64,000 nt of DNA, taken from Microbacterium maritypicum. Lineage in GTDB: Bacteria > Actinomycetota > Actinomycetes > Actinomycetales > Microbacteriaceae. The notes under the pieces are model-generated. The model made no database searches. It saw nothing but the letters and a program-made list of their open reading frames with translations, and was not told the origin of the DNA. This document shows positions 35,009 to 43,838 of the stretch, in pieces. The DNA is taken from contig NZ_CP168030.1 in assembly GCF_041529975.1 (NCBI RefSeq), forward strand, positions 682,001 to 746,000, read 5' to 3'. How positions within the stretch are numbered: the first letter of the stretch is position 1; the number at the start of each line of letters is the position of its first letter. The position numbers and the translations under genes are program-made.

Positions 35009-36052
35009 ATGACGTTTGCACGCAAGAGGGTCTCGGCGTTCGCCGCCGTGGCCGTCGCCGCAGCGCTCGTGCTGACAGGCTGCGCCGACACCGGCAGCGG
35101 GTCGGGCGACGCAGGCTCCGGCGAGGGCGGCGGATCCGACAACCTGTCGATCACGTTCCTGCCCAAGAACCTCGGCAACCCCTACTTCGACACCTCCAGC
35201 GAGGGCGGCAAGAAGGCCGTCGAGGAGTTCGGCGGCACGTTCGCCGAGGTCGGACCGGCCGAGGCCACTCCCGACGCCCAGGTGAGCTACATCAACACCG
35301 CCACGCAGCAGGCGGTCGGCGCGCTCGTCGTCTCGGCGAACGACCCGAAGGCCATCTGCGACGCACTCAACGAGGCGCGGGACGCCGGTGTGAAGGTCGT
35401 CACCTTCGACTCCGACACCAACCCCGAGTGCCGCGACCTGTTCATCAACCAGGCCGACTCCGAGGGAATCGCCAAGGTGCAGATCGATCAGATCGCCGAG
35501 CAGATCGGCGGAGCGGGCGAGATCGCCGTGCTGTCGGCATCGGCCAACGCCACGAACCAGAACGCCTGGATCGAGCTGATGAAGGAGTACGTCGCGAGCG
35601 ACTACCCCGACATCACGATCGTCGAGACCGTCTACGGCGACGACGAAGACCAGACCTCGTTCGACAAGACGGCGGCCCTGCTGCAGAGCCACCCGCAGCT
35701 GAAGGGCATCGTCTCACCGACCACGGTCGGTATCGCGGCAGCGGCGCGCTACCTCTCCACGTCGGACTACAAGGGCAAGGTCGCGCTGACCGGACTCGGC
35801 ACGCCGAACCAGATGCGTGAATACGTGGAGGACGGCACCGTCACCTCGTTCGCGCTGTGGAACCCGGCCGACCTCGGCTACCTCTCGGCCTTCGCGGCCA
35901 AGGCGCTCGTCGAGGGCGACATCACCGGCAAGGAGGGCGACACCTTCGAGGCGGGCGACCTCGGCGAGTACGAGGTCGGCGCCGACGGCGTGGTCCTGCT
36001 GGGAGACCCGTTCGTGTTCAACGCGGACAACATCGGCGACTTCGACTTCTGA
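35009..36052 (+). CDS. rhaS: Rhamnose ABC transporter substrate-binding lipoprotein
   Basis: 347 residues from the ATG at 35009 with GAAAGGAAG upstream; the frame is open further 5'. Signal peptide MTFARKRVSAFAAVAVAAAL with lipobox LTGC. The mature protein is a periplasmic-binding type 1 sugar-binding domain (LSITFLPKNLGNPYFDTSSE, DAGVKVVTFDSDTNPECRDL, IAVLSASANATNQNAW). Its length and rha context match the rhizobial RhaS family. A strong hairpin terminator follows at 36061. Confidence 0.9.
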   Translation: MTFARKRVSAFAAVAVAAALVLTGCADTGSGSGDAGSGEGGGSDNLSITFLPKNLGNPYFDTSSEGGKKAVEEFGGTFAEVGPAEATPDAQVSYINTATQQAVGALVVSANDPKAICDALNEARDAGVKVVTFDSDTNPECRDLFINQADSEGIAKVQIDQIAEQIGGAGEIAVLSASANATNQNAWIELMKEYVASDYPDITIVETVYGDDEDQTSFDKTAALLQSHPQLKGIVSPTTVGIAAAARYLSTSDYKGKVALTGLGTPNQMREYVEDGTVTSFALWNPADLGYLSAFAAKALVEGDITGKEGDTFEAGDLGEYEVGADGVVLLGDPFVFNADNIGDFDF

Positions 36053-36060
36053 GTCGCCTC

Positions 36061-36100
36061 GCGAGAGGGCGTCGGGGCTTCGGCTCCGGCGCCCTCTCGC
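36061..36100. terminator. Strong hairpin after rhaS, between convergent genes
   Basis: GCGAGAGGGC (36061-36070) pairs perfectly with GCCCTCTCGC (36091-36100); the loop region itself is GC-rich and can extend pairing around GGCTTCGGCT. No U-tract. Orientation-neutral, so it can also protect against read-through of rhaB from the other side. Confidence 0.7.
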
Positions 36101-36248
36101 GTACGCCTCGGGGTCTCTTCGCATGAGCCCCGGCGTCGGGAGGGTTTCTCGGCGATGGGCGGATGCCTGTCCCGCGATCGTCCGCCCGACGGCGAGAACT
36201 CCGCCTGAGGCGTGGACCCCGCGACGCGCGAGCGCGGGTCAGCGCGGA

Positions 36249-37646
36249 TCAGCGCGGGTCGAAGCGCGTTGGAGCGTGCGTCGCGGCGACCACGGCGCGC
36301 AGCTCCTCGAGTGTTGCGGGCGCGGCGCCGAGGGCCCGGGCCTGGACGAGCACGTTGCCGAGAGCCGTCGCCTCGACCGGACCCGCGAGCACCGGCAACC
36401 CTGTGCGGTCGGCTGTGGCCTGGCACAGGAGCCGGTTGAGCGATCCGCCGCCCACGAGATGGATGCTGTCGAGCTCGCGGCCGGAGAGATCCGCGGCCGT
36501 TTGCACGGCGTCCGCGAAGGCCGCGGCGATCGACTCCACGATCGAACGGGCGAATGCCGGTCGGGAGCTCGGGGCACGGTCGCCGAGGAGCGCCGCGATC
36601 CGTCCCGGCATGTCGCCGGGTGCGCTCAACGACGAGTCGTTCGCATCGAACACGGGCACCTCGCCGGTGACCTCGGATGCCGCAGCGAGCAGCTCGGGCA
36701 GATCGATGCGGGCACCGTCTTCGGCCTCCCAGGCGCGCACGGTCTCGCTGAGGAGCCAGAGCCCCGTGACGTTGTGCAGGAACCGATAGCGACCATCCAC
36801 GCCGAGTTCGTGGGTGAAGTTCGCGGTGCGAGCGGCATCCGTCAGCACCGGTTGCGCGAGTTCCACGCCGACCAGGCCCCACGTTCCGCAGGAGATGTAC
36901 GCGGATCGCGGCGAGGAGAGGGGAGCGGCGACGACGGCAGATGCGGTGTCGTGCGAGCCCACCGCGAGCACAGGAAGCTCCTTGCCGATGGTCGCCACGA
37001 GCTCGGGCCGAAGGCGGCCGATGGTCGTGCCGGGATCGACGAGCGGCGGGAGGATGCGCGACGGGATGCTGAGGCGATCGGCCAGCTCGTCGTCCCAGTC
37101 GCCGGATTCGACGCCCAGTAGCCCGGTGGTCGAGGCGTTCGTGCGCTCGGCCACCGCGACACCGGTGAGCAGGAAGGCGATGAGGTCGGGGATCAGGAGC
37201 GCGGTATCGGCCTCGGCGAGGCGTTCGTCGACGCGGTACTGGTACAGCGTGTTGAACGGCAGGAACTGCAGGCCGTTGCGCTGATACAGCTCGGAGAACG
37301 GCGCGATCGCGTGCACCTCGTCGACGCCACGAGCGGAGCGCTCATCGCGGTAGTGGAAAGGCTCGGCGAGCAGCTCGCCGTCTTTCAGCACGCCGTAGTC
37401 GACGGCCCACGAGTCCATGCCGATGCTCTCGATGCGCGGTTCCCGGCGGACGGCTTCGGTGAGCCCTGCCACGACGTGCTCGTACAGGGCGCCGAAGTCC
37501 CAGTGCAGTCCGTCTGCGCGCTCGACGGGTCCGTTCGGGAACCGCGACACGAGCTCGAGGTCGAGTTTCCCGTCGCCGATGCGCCCGATCATCACGCGCC
37601 CGCTGGTCGCGCCGAGGTCGACCGCCGCGACGGCCCGGACGCTCAT
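36249..37646 (-). CDS. rhaB: Rhamnulokinase
   Basis: 465 residues from the ATG at 37646. It phosphorylates L-rhamnulose to rhamnulose 1-phosphate. FGGY sugar-kinase features: VDLGATSGRVMIGRIGDGKL at the N-terminus (phosphate-binding), MDSWAVDYGVL (substrate Asp), LPVLAVGSHDTASAVVAAPL, and SIHLVGGGSLNRLLCQATAD. Length is close to the family's 480-490. The frame is open upstream to 37928, but that lies in antisense. It is the last gene of the deoR-rhaD-rhaB unit. Confidence 0.93.
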   Translation of the reverse strand: MSVRAVAAVDLGATSGRVMIGRIGDGKLDLELVSRFPNGPVERADGLHWDFGALYEHVVAGLTEAVRREPRIESIGMDSWAVDYGVLKDGELLAEPFHYRDERSARGVDEVHAIAPFSELYQRNGLQFLPFNTLYQYRVDERLAEADTALLIPDLIAFLLTGVAVAERTNASTTGLLGVESGDWDDELADRLSIPSRILPPLVDPGTTIGRLRPELVATIGKELPVLAVGSHDTASAVVAAPLSSPRSAYISCGTWGLVGVELAQPVLTDAARTANFTHELGVDGRYRFLHNVTGLWLLSETVRAWEAEDGARIDLPELLAAASEVTGEVPVFDANDSSLSAPGDMPGRIAALLGDRAPSSRPAFARSIVESIAAAFADAVQTAADLSGRELDSIHLVGGGSLNRLLCQATADRTGLPVLAGPVEATALGNVLVQARALGAAPATLEELRAVVAATHAPTRFDPR

Positions 37647-37660
37647 CGGGGTTCTCCGTT

Positions 37661-37744
37661 CGTCGAGTGCACGGCATCCGCCCGAGTGCACGGCCGGTCG
37701 ACGTGAACAGGGCGTGCACTCGGCGCGAAGCCGTGCACTCGACG
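37661..37744 (-). repeat. Nested GTGCACTCG inverted repeats between rhaD and rhaB
   Basis: Outer arms CGTCGAGTGCACGG (37661-37674) and CCGTGCACTCGACG (37731-37744) are perfectly complementary over 14 bp. Inner arms CGAGTGCACG (37683-37692) and CGTGCACTCG (37713-37722) are complementary over 10 bp. The four copies share a GTGCAC core. The structure fills the 106-bp gap between two cotranscribed genes. Confidence 0.85.
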
Positions 37745-37752
37745 GATGGGAG

Positions 37753-39789
37753 TCATCGCAGGAACGCCGCGGCGACGCCGGAGTCGACGGGAATGTGCAG
37801 GCCCGTGGTGCGGCTGAGCTCGGGGCCCGTGAGCACGTAGACCGCGTCTGCCACGTTCTCGGGAACGACCTCGCGCTTGAGGATCGTGCGGTTGGCGTAG
37901 TACTGGCCGAGGTCCTCTTCCGCGACACCGTAGGTCGCTGCGCGGTTGGCGCCCCAGCCCGAGGCGAAGATGCCGGAGCCGCGCACGACGCCGTCGGGGT
38001 TGATGCCGTTCACGCGGATGCCGAACTCACCGAGCTCGACGGCGAGCAGTCGCACCTGGTGGGCCTGGTCGGCCTTGGTTGCGGAGTAGGCGATGTTGTT
38101 CGGGCCGGCGAAGACCGAGTTCTTCGAGGAGATGTAGATGATGTCGCCGCCGAGCTTCTGGTCGATGAGCACGCGTGCGGCGGCCTTCGACACGAGGAAC
38201 GAGCCCTTGGCCATGACGTCGTGCTGCAGATCCCAGTCCTTCTCCGTGGTCTCCAGGAGCGGCTTCGAGAGCGAGAGCCCGGCGTTGTTCACGACGAGGT
38301 CGACGCCGCCGAACGCGAGCACCGCCTCGTTCAGCGCGGCCTGCACGGCATCGGCATCCGCGACGTTCGCGGCGACACCGATCGCGACATCCGTGTTCCC
38401 GAGTTCCGCGGCGGCGGCCTGGGCCTTCTCGAGGTCGAGGTCGGCGATCACGACGCAGGCGCCCTCGGCGGCGAGACGGGTGGCGATGGCCTTGCCGATG
38501 CCGGAGGCGGCACCGGTGACGAATGCGATACGGCCCTGGTGCGTCTTCGGCTTCGGCAGGCGCTGCAGCTTGGCCTCTTCCAGCGCCCAGTACTCGATGC
38601 GGAACTTCTCGGCATCCGAGATCGGCGCGTAGGTCGACAGCGCCTCGGCGCCGCGCATCACGTTGATCGCGTTGACGTAGAACTCGCCAGCGACCCGGGC
38701 GGTCTGCTTGTTCGCGCCGTACGAGAACATGCCCACACCGGGGATCAGCACGATGAGCGGGTCGGCTCCGCGGATCGCGGGCGACTCGGCGGTGGCGTGC
38801 GCGTCGTAGTAGGCCTGGTAGTCGGCGCGGTACTGGTCGTGCAGCTCGTGCAGACGGGCGATCTGCTCCTCTGCGGAAGCCGTGGCCGGCAGGTCGAGGA
38901 TCAGCGGCTTGACCTTGGTGCGGAGGAAGTGATCGGGGCAGCTGGTGCCGAGGGCGGCCAGCTCGGGCGCCTTCTCGGATGCCAGGAAGTCGAGGACCAC
39001 ATCGGCGTCGGTGAAGTGTCCGACCATCGGCTTGTCAGTCGATGCGATGCCGCGGACGGTCCCGGCGAGGGCGGCTGCGCGCTCCCGGCGCTCGTTCGCA
39101 GCCAGGGCCTCGAATCCGGCGCGGACGCCGCCGAACGGCTGGTCCTTGCCATGCGCGGCGATGTACTCGGCGGCGGTGTCGATGATCCACAGCGAGTTCG
39201 CCTCGGCCTCTTCCGAGGTGTCGCCCCACGCCGTGATGCCGTGGCCGCCGAGGATGGTGCCGATCGCCTGCGGATTCTGGGCCTTGATCGCGGCGATGTC
39301 GAGACCGAGCTGGAAGCCGGGGCGACGCCAGGGAACCCACACGACCTTGTCGCCGAAGATGGTCGCCGTCAGCGCCTCGCCGTCGGCGGCCGTCGCGATC
39401 GCGATGCCGGAGTCGGGGTGGAGGTGGTCGACGTGTGCGGCGTCGACGAGCCCGTGCATGGCGGTGTCGATCGAGGGAGCCGCTCCGCCCTTGCCGTGCA
39501 GGCAGTAGTCGAACGCGGCGACCATCTCGTCTTCACGATCGAGGCCGGGGTACACGTCGACCAGCGCGCGCATGCGGTCGAGTCGCAGCACGGCGAGGCC
39601 GCTCTCCTTCAGAGTGCCCAGGTCGCCGCCGGAGCCCTTGACCCACATCAGCTCGACCGGCTGCCCCGTCACGGGGTCGGTCTCGGTGCCCTTGGCGGAG
39701 GTGTTCCCGCCGGCGTAGTTCGTGTTCTTCGGGTCGGCGCCGAGGCGGTTCGACCGGGCTATCAGGGCGGCGGCGGTGGGGTTCGTCAT
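37753..39789 (-). CDS. rhaD: Bifunctional rhamnulose-1-phosphate aldolase / lactaldehyde dehydrogenase-type SDR
   Basis: 678 residues. The N-terminal class II aldolase/adducin domain (about 1-400) has NYAGGNTSAKGTET, a zinc site HLHPDS and IGTILGGHGITAWGD. The C-terminal short-chain dehydrogenase (about 420-678) has GRIAFVTGAASGIGKAIATR, NAG in LVVNNAGLSLSK, and the YSATK active-site pair (Tyr-Lys). This fusion is the RhaD_aldol-ADH type known from rhizobia and many actinobacteria: it splits rhamnulose 1-phosphate to dihydroxyacetone phosphate and L-lactaldehyde and oxidises the latter. It starts 94 bp downstream of deoR. Confidence 0.93.
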   Translation of the reverse strand: MTNPTAAALIARSNRLGADPKNTNYAGGNTSAKGTETDPVTGQPVELMWVKGSGGDLGTLKESGLAVLRLDRMRALVDVYPGLDREDEMVAAFDYCLHGKGGAAPSIDTAMHGLVDAAHVDHLHPDSGIAIATAADGEALTATIFGDKVVWVPWRRPGFQLGLDIAAIKAQNPQAIGTILGGHGITAWGDTSEEAEANSLWIIDTAAEYIAAHGKDQPFGGVRAGFEALAANERRERAAALAGTVRGIASTDKPMVGHFTDADVVLDFLASEKAPELAALGTSCPDHFLRTKVKPLILDLPATASAEEQIARLHELHDQYRADYQAYYDAHATAESPAIRGADPLIVLIPGVGMFSYGANKQTARVAGEFYVNAINVMRGAEALSTYAPISDAEKFRIEYWALEEAKLQRLPKPKTHQGRIAFVTGAASGIGKAIATRLAAEGACVVIADLDLEKAQAAAAELGNTDVAIGVAANVADADAVQAALNEAVLAFGGVDLVVNNAGLSLSKPLLETTEKDWDLQHDVMAKGSFLVSKAAARVLIDQKLGGDIIYISSKNSVFAGPNNIAYSATKADQAHQVRLLAVELGEFGIRVNGINPDGVVRGSGIFASGWGANRAATYGVAEEDLGQYYANRTILKREVVPENVADAVYVLTGPELSRTTGLHIPVDSGVAAAFLR

Positions 39790-39836
39790 GACTCTCCAAG
39801 ACAGGGGCGATGCACACGACCATGTGCACTCATGCT

Positions 39837-39858
39837 GTTACTTCTTGTGAAAGATAAC
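39837..39858 (-). promoter_or_regulatory. Candidate operator before rhaD
   Basis: Between deoR and rhaD, GTTA (39837-39840) and TAAC (39855-39858) flank an imperfect palindrome centred near 39847, and the wider arms CATGCTGTTA / TAACATG extend it. The sequence GTTATCTTTCACAAGAAGTA on the minus strand resembles AT-rich DeoR-family sites. It is the most AT-rich stretch of the island. Confidence 0.45.
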
Positions 39859-39883
39859 ATGAAACTACGTCAAGATGAAGCGG

Positions 39884-40645
39884 TCAGAGGATGTCGGTGG
39901 TCTGCCGAAAGGGGTTGAGCCGCTCGTCTCCCGGGTCGAGTTCCGTGATGAGCACCGAGATCTCGTCGCGCTCCAGCGCGCGGGCCACGGAACGGCGCTC
40001 GAGCTTGCTGGAGTCGACGCACACCACCGTTGTGCCGGCGTTCGCGGCCATCGCCTGCTTCAGCTCGGCCTCATCGACCGACACCTCCGAGGTGCCGTCC
40101 GCGCTGTCGAGTGCATCCGCCGACGAGAAGAAGATGTCGAAGTACACCGACCGCATGCTCCTGCGAGCGATCGGCCCGACGAGGCTGCCCGTGGTCGGCT
40201 CGGCGGTCCCGCCGGAGATCACCGCCGTGACGCCGTCGAGCGGCTGCAGCAGTTGGAACGACTCGAACGAGTTGGTGTACGCCGTGAGCCCCGTTCTCGG
40301 CCCGACGATCGAGGCGAGCATGTTGACCGTCGAGGAGGCATCGAGCGCGATGCTGCCCTGTTCTGGGACGAGCCGGAGCGCCTTCTCGGCGATCGTCCGC
40401 TTCGCGCTCGCCCGGATGGCCCGCCGCGCATCGAACGGGCGGGCTCGCGGAGCCGCGGTCGCCCCGCCGCGCACGCGACGCACGCGCCCCTCGGCCTCGA
40501 GCTCGAGGAGGTCGCGCCGGATCGTCATCGACGACACGGAGAAGAGGTCGGCGGCCGCCTCGATCATGACGCCCTGGGGGCCGTTCGCGAGTTCGACGAG
40601 TTCGTCTCTGCGGCGCTGCGCTTCGAGATTGCCGGAAAGAGCCAT
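39884..40645 (-). CDS. DeoR/GlpR-family regulator
   Basis: 253 residues. N-terminal HTH: RRDELVELANGPQGVMIEAA then FSVSSMTIRRDLLELEAEG, the TIRRDL signature of the DeoR family. The sugar-phosphate sensing domain has EKALRLVPEQGSIALDASST and VISGGTAEPTT. It heads the rhaD-rhaB unit, as a DeoR protein (rhaR) does in rhizobia, so an effector such as a rhamnulose phosphate is plausible; this is inference. Confidence 0.9.
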   Translation of the reverse strand: MALSGNLEAQRRRDELVELANGPQGVMIEAAADLFSVSSMTIRRDLLELEAEGRVRRVRGGATAAPRARPFDARRAIRASAKRTIAEKALRLVPEQGSIALDASSTVNMLASIVGPRTGLTAYTNSFESFQLLQPLDGVTAVISGGTAEPTTGSLVGPIARRSMRSVYFDIFFSSADALDSADGTSEVSVDEAELKQAMAANAGTTVVCVDSSKLERRSVARALERDEISVLITELDPGDERLNPFRQTTDIL

Positions 40646-40679
40646 GGGAGGAATCTATCCGGTGCGCCCGAGTCCGACG

Positions 40680-42089
40680 CTATCGGGTGCGTCGTCGACG
40701 TGCCGCGACGGAGAGCTGGATGAGGACGCCTCCGAGCACCACCGCGAGCACGCCGGTGAGCAGCACCGGGAGGGGGTCGGACCCGCTGTCCGCCAGAACC
40801 GGGCCGCTCCCCGGCGACGGTTCGGGCGGCCCGGGCGCGAAGGCGAAGCGAGCCGATGTCGCTGCGGGCGCGAGGAGCCCGGTGAGTTCGTATGCGGCCG
40901 GATCGAGGACGTACTCGCCTCCGGACGAGACGAGGTCCAGCGCGAGCGAGCACGAGACGTCCGTCGGTCCGAGGCTCCCGCGACCGACGATGCCCGCCGA
41001 CGTCACGTCGAGCGCGCCGTTCGGGCAATCCGTTTCGATGGCCGGGCTCTCGGCGGGAACGAGACCGGCGGGCAGAGCGAGGTCGAAGCTCCATTCCGGC
41101 TTCGCGCCGCTGGGCACCGCCGGCGATCCCGCGAGGTGCGTGTTGGTGACGGTGAGAAGGAATCGGGCCGGCTGGTCGGAGGCGTAGGAGTCGCCGCTCG
41201 GGGGAGCCGCGATCACCGCATCGAGTTGCGGAGTCGTGTCGATGAGGGCGAGATTGTCGAAGGCGTTGTCGTCGCCACCGCCCCCACCCAGGTTGTTGAG
41301 CAGCGCGACCTCGACGCTCGGCGACTGCGCCAGCAGCGACGTGAATCCTCGGAAGGTGCCCACGTTGTTCCCGTTGATCTGGTGGACGGGCAGGTCGCAC
41401 GCGGCGATCGGTCCGGGAAAGGCGGCGACCGGAGGGGAAACGCCGTCGTCGAGCTGCACCGCCAGGTCGACGGGGTTCGTGGTCCAGCAGTTCGCCTGGG
41501 CCACATCGACCGTCGCGGTGTAGTAGTGCCCGGCGATCACCGGCACCGCGGTCGCGGCCATCACTCCGGCGGGCGAGTCTCCCTGGGTGTAGGAACTCAC
41601 CGCGTGATTCGCGGTGGGCTCGGCGCGGGGCACGGACGGATACGGGTAGTCGGGGTCGGCGGCCCAGGATCCCAGGGTCCTCGCGAGGCTGCGCGACTGA
41701 TTCCAGCCGTCCTGCAGGCAGTCCGCCGCCTGGGAGGCGGTGGGAACGGTCGAGACGTCATCCCCGGCGACGATGAGCCCGTTGCAGAACTGCCCGTTCC
41801 AGGCCGGGTCCGCCCGATAGAGCTCGCCCTCGCGGCCGACGTATCCCGGCACCGGTGGGGCGACACCGTCGTCGTAGTCCGCGATCGTCTGCACGAACTC
41901 CGGTGTCGCCGGAGGAACGGGGCCCTCGAATCCCTCGTACAGCACCACGGTCGGCGCTGCCATGACGCCAGGCGACCCCGGTGCGGCAGCAGCAGACGAG
42001 GCGCCCGACGCGATGATCACGCCGAGCGCTGCGGTCGCTCCCACGAGGGGGAGCGACCGACGCACGCGTGACCTGCGAAGGGCCGGCAT
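40680..42089 (-). CDS. Cell-wall-anchored surface protein
   Basis: 469 residues. A signal peptide (about 1-35, ending ASSAAAAPG) leads to a secreted region with a lectin-like feel (VLYEGFEGPV, YTATVDVAQANCW, DNAFDNLALIDTT) and a DUF11-like stretch RFLLTVTNTHLAGSPAVPSG. The C-terminus is a sorting-signal lookalike: LADSG at 432-436, a hydrophobic helix, then ARRRRTR. No sortase gene is in the window. It begins 45 bp after rhaI on the same strand with its own leaderless -10 (TACCTT). Placement suggests a role on the surface during rhamnoside use, but no function is assigned. Confidence 0.78.
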   Translation of the reverse strand: MPALRRSRVRRSLPLVGATAALGVIIASGASSAAAAPGSPGVMAAPTVVLYEGFEGPVPPATPEFVQTIADYDDGVAPPVPGYVGREGELYRADPAWNGQFCNGLIVAGDDVSTVPTASQAADCLQDGWNQSRSLARTLGSWAADPDYPYPSVPRAEPTANHAVSSYTQGDSPAGVMAATAVPVIAGHYYTATVDVAQANCWTTNPVDLAVQLDDGVSPPVAAFPGPIAACDLPVHQINGNNVGTFRGFTSLLAQSPSVEVALLNNLGGGGGDDNAFDNLALIDTTPQLDAVIAAPPSGDSYASDQPARFLLTVTNTHLAGSPAVPSGAKPEWSFDLALPAGLVPAESPAIETDCPNGALDVTSAGIVGRGSLGPTDVSCSLALDLVSSGGEYVLDPAAYELTGLLAPAATSARFAFAPGPPEPSPGSGPVLADSGSDPLPVLLTGVLAVVLGGVLIQLSVAARRRRTR

Positions 42090-42095
42090 GTCTTG

Positions 42096-42101
42096 AAGGT
42101 A
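42096..42101 (-). promoter_or_regulatory. -10 hexamer of the surface-protein gene (leaderless)
   Basis: On the minus strand TACCTT ends six bases before the ATG at 42089. Confidence 0.4.
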
Positions 42102-42134
42102 CGCCCCGGGCCCCCCGCTGTCGATGGGTTGCGG

Positions 42135-43301
42135 TCAGGCGCCCCAGCCGGCCTGCACGCCACCCACGCGGTCGGCAGCGATCTTCTGCTGGTAGCCGGA
42201 TGCGGCGTAGGCGGCCATGGGGTCGGCGGCCAGGCCGCGCGACTCGCGCCATTCGGCCAGCGCCGGGCGCACGTCGGTGTAGAACGCATCCATGAAGACG
42301 GCGTTCGCGGCGAGCACGTCGCCCGACTTCTGCGCGGCGGTGAGCGCATCGTGGTCGACGAGCAGCGCGCGGGCGGTCATCTCCTGCACGTTGAGCACGG
42401 AGCGGATCTGGCCGGGGATCTTGTCCTCGACGTTGTGGCACTGATCGAGCATGAATGCCACGTCGGGGTTGTTGAGGCCGCCACCGCGGATCACCTCGAA
42501 CAGGATGCGGAACAGCTGGAACGGATCGGCCGCGCCGACGATCAGGTCGTCGTCGGCGTAGAAGCGCGAGTTGAAGTCGAACGAGCCGAGCTTGCCGAGG
42601 CGCAGCAGCTGCATCACGATGAACTCGATGTTGGTTCCGGGGGCGTGGTGACCGGTGTCGAGGCAGACCATGGCCTTCTCGCCGAGGGCGCTGACCTGGG
42701 CGTAGGACGTGCCCCAGTCGGGAACGTCGGTGTGGTAGAACGCCGGCTCGAAGAACTTGTACTCGAGCACGAGGCGCTGGTCGTCGCCGAGGCGCGCGTA
42801 GATCTTCTGCAGCGACTCCTGCAGCCGGTCCTGCCGGCCGCGGAGGTCTGCCTGGCCCGGGTAGTTCGAGCCCTCGGCCAGCCAGATCTTGAGGTCACGG
42901 CTGCCGGTGGCGTCCATCACGTCGATGCAGGCGAGGTGGTGGTCGATGGCCTTCTGGCGGACACCTGCGTCTTCGTGCGTGAGGGCGCCGAACTTGTAGT
43001 CGTCGTCCTGGAAGGTGTTCGAGTTGATGGTGCCGAGCGTGACGCCCAGGTCTTCGGCGTGCTTGCGCAGATCGTCGTACGAGTCGACGAGGTCCCACGG
43101 GATGTGCAGTGCGACCGAGGGGGCGAGAGCGGTGTACTTGTGGACCTGCGCCGCATCGGCGATCTTCTCGAACGGGTCGCGCGGGGTGCCGGGGGTGCCG
43201 AACACCTTGAACCGGGTGCCGGAGTTGCCGAACGCCCAGCTGGGCAGCTCGATGCCCTGCTTCTCGAGGGTTGCGAGGTGGTCGGGGGAGAGGATGCTCA
43301 C
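42135..43301 (-). CDS. rhaI: L-rhamnose isomerase
   Basis: 388 residues from GTG 43301, which overlaps the rhaU stop by four bases (GTGA). It isomerises L-rhamnose to L-rhamnulose. The xylose-isomerase-like TIM barrel shows ALHIPWDLVDSYDDLRKHAE, LGTINSNTFQDDDYKFGALT, VCLDTGHHAPGTNIEFIV with metal-site His, and LGSFDFNSRFYADDDLIVG. This is the rhizobial/actinobacterial RhaI type, not the E. coli RhaA type. A longer frame upstream lies over rhaU and is not used. Confidence 0.92.
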   Translation of the reverse strand: MSILSPDHLATLEKQGIELPSWAFGNSGTRFKVFGTPGTPRDPFEKIADAAQVHKYTALAPSVALHIPWDLVDSYDDLRKHAEDLGVTLGTINSNTFQDDDYKFGALTHEDAGVRQKAIDHHLACIDVMDATGSRDLKIWLAEGSNYPGQADLRGRQDRLQESLQKIYARLGDDQRLVLEYKFFEPAFYHTDVPDWGTSYAQVSALGEKAMVCLDTGHHAPGTNIEFIVMQLLRLGKLGSFDFNSRFYADDDLIVGAADPFQLFRILFEVIRGGGLNNPDVAFMLDQCHNVEDKIPGQIRSVLNVQEMTARALLVDHDALTAAQKSGDVLAANAVFMDAFYTDVRPALAEWRESRGLAADPMAAYAASGYQQKIAADRVGGVQAGWGA

Positions 43302-43696
43302 GATGCACTGCTTTCTGAGTCGTTGCCGGATCTGGAGTCGTCGTCGGATGCTGCGTGCCCGCCGGCGGCGGCGAGCTGGTCTTCGAGGTGGAAGACCTCG
43401 GTGAGCGCAGTGGCGGCCTGGTCGGGCCGACCGTCGAGGCCGTGGAAGAACCGGCTCATCTCGGCCTCCCAACGCGCAGCGACCGGAGAAGCCGAGAGGT
43501 ACGCCTGAGCGGCGGCATCGTCATCGGTCTCGTAGTAGCCGATGAGCGTGCCGTGGTCGCCGAGGAACAGCGTGTAGTTGCGGCGTCCGGCGGCGGCGAT
43601 CTCGGCGAGCATCTCCGGCCACACCGGGGAATGCCGTGCGAGGTACTCGTCGAGCAGCTCGGCACGGATCTGGAGCTGGAAGGCGACGCGCGTCAT
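43298..43696 (-). CDS. rhaU: L-rhamnose mutarotase
   Basis: 132 residues from the ATG at 43696. It interconverts alpha and beta anomers of L-rhamnose to feed RhaI. The core MTRVAFQLQIRAELLDEYLA, HSPVWPEMLAEIAAAGRRNY, and FHGLDGRPDQAATALTEVFH matches the family, which usually ends at the VFHLE block (about 104 residues). Here about 25 extra residues, mostly Ser/Asp/Gly (ASDDDSRSGNDSESSAS), follow. The stop overlaps rhaI. Divergent from the second lacI. Confidence 0.9.
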   Translation of the reverse strand: MTRVAFQLQIRAELLDEYLARHSPVWPEMLAEIAAAGRRNYTLFLGDHGTLIGYYETDDDAAAQAYLSASPVAARWEAEMSRFFHGLDGRPDQAATALTEVFHLEDQLAAAGGHAASDDDSRSGNDSESSAS

Positions 43697-43725
43697 GGGG
43701 CTCCTCTGCCGAGTGACGTAGTTTC

Positions 43726-43737
43726 TGAATCGTTTCA
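43726..43737 (-). promoter_or_regulatory. Operator-like palindrome between rhaU and lacI
   Basis: TGAATCGTTTCA differs by one base from the core TGAATCGATTCA of the perfect operator at 31287-31304. It lies 30 bp before rhaU and about 100 bp before the divergent lacI. Confidence 0.6.
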
Positions 43738-43838
43738 ATCATCATCGTAAGACGAGCCGATGACACCCGTCAAGCGGAGGGTGGCTCGAACGATTGCCGT
43801 ACACTCTCGCACAGCATCCGAAGCGACGAGGAGCAGCA

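Noticed and set aside
37417..39918. 833-codon plus-strand frame across rhaD and rhaB
   Set aside because: Antisense to two well-supported enzymes with catalytic motifs; composition explains the openness.
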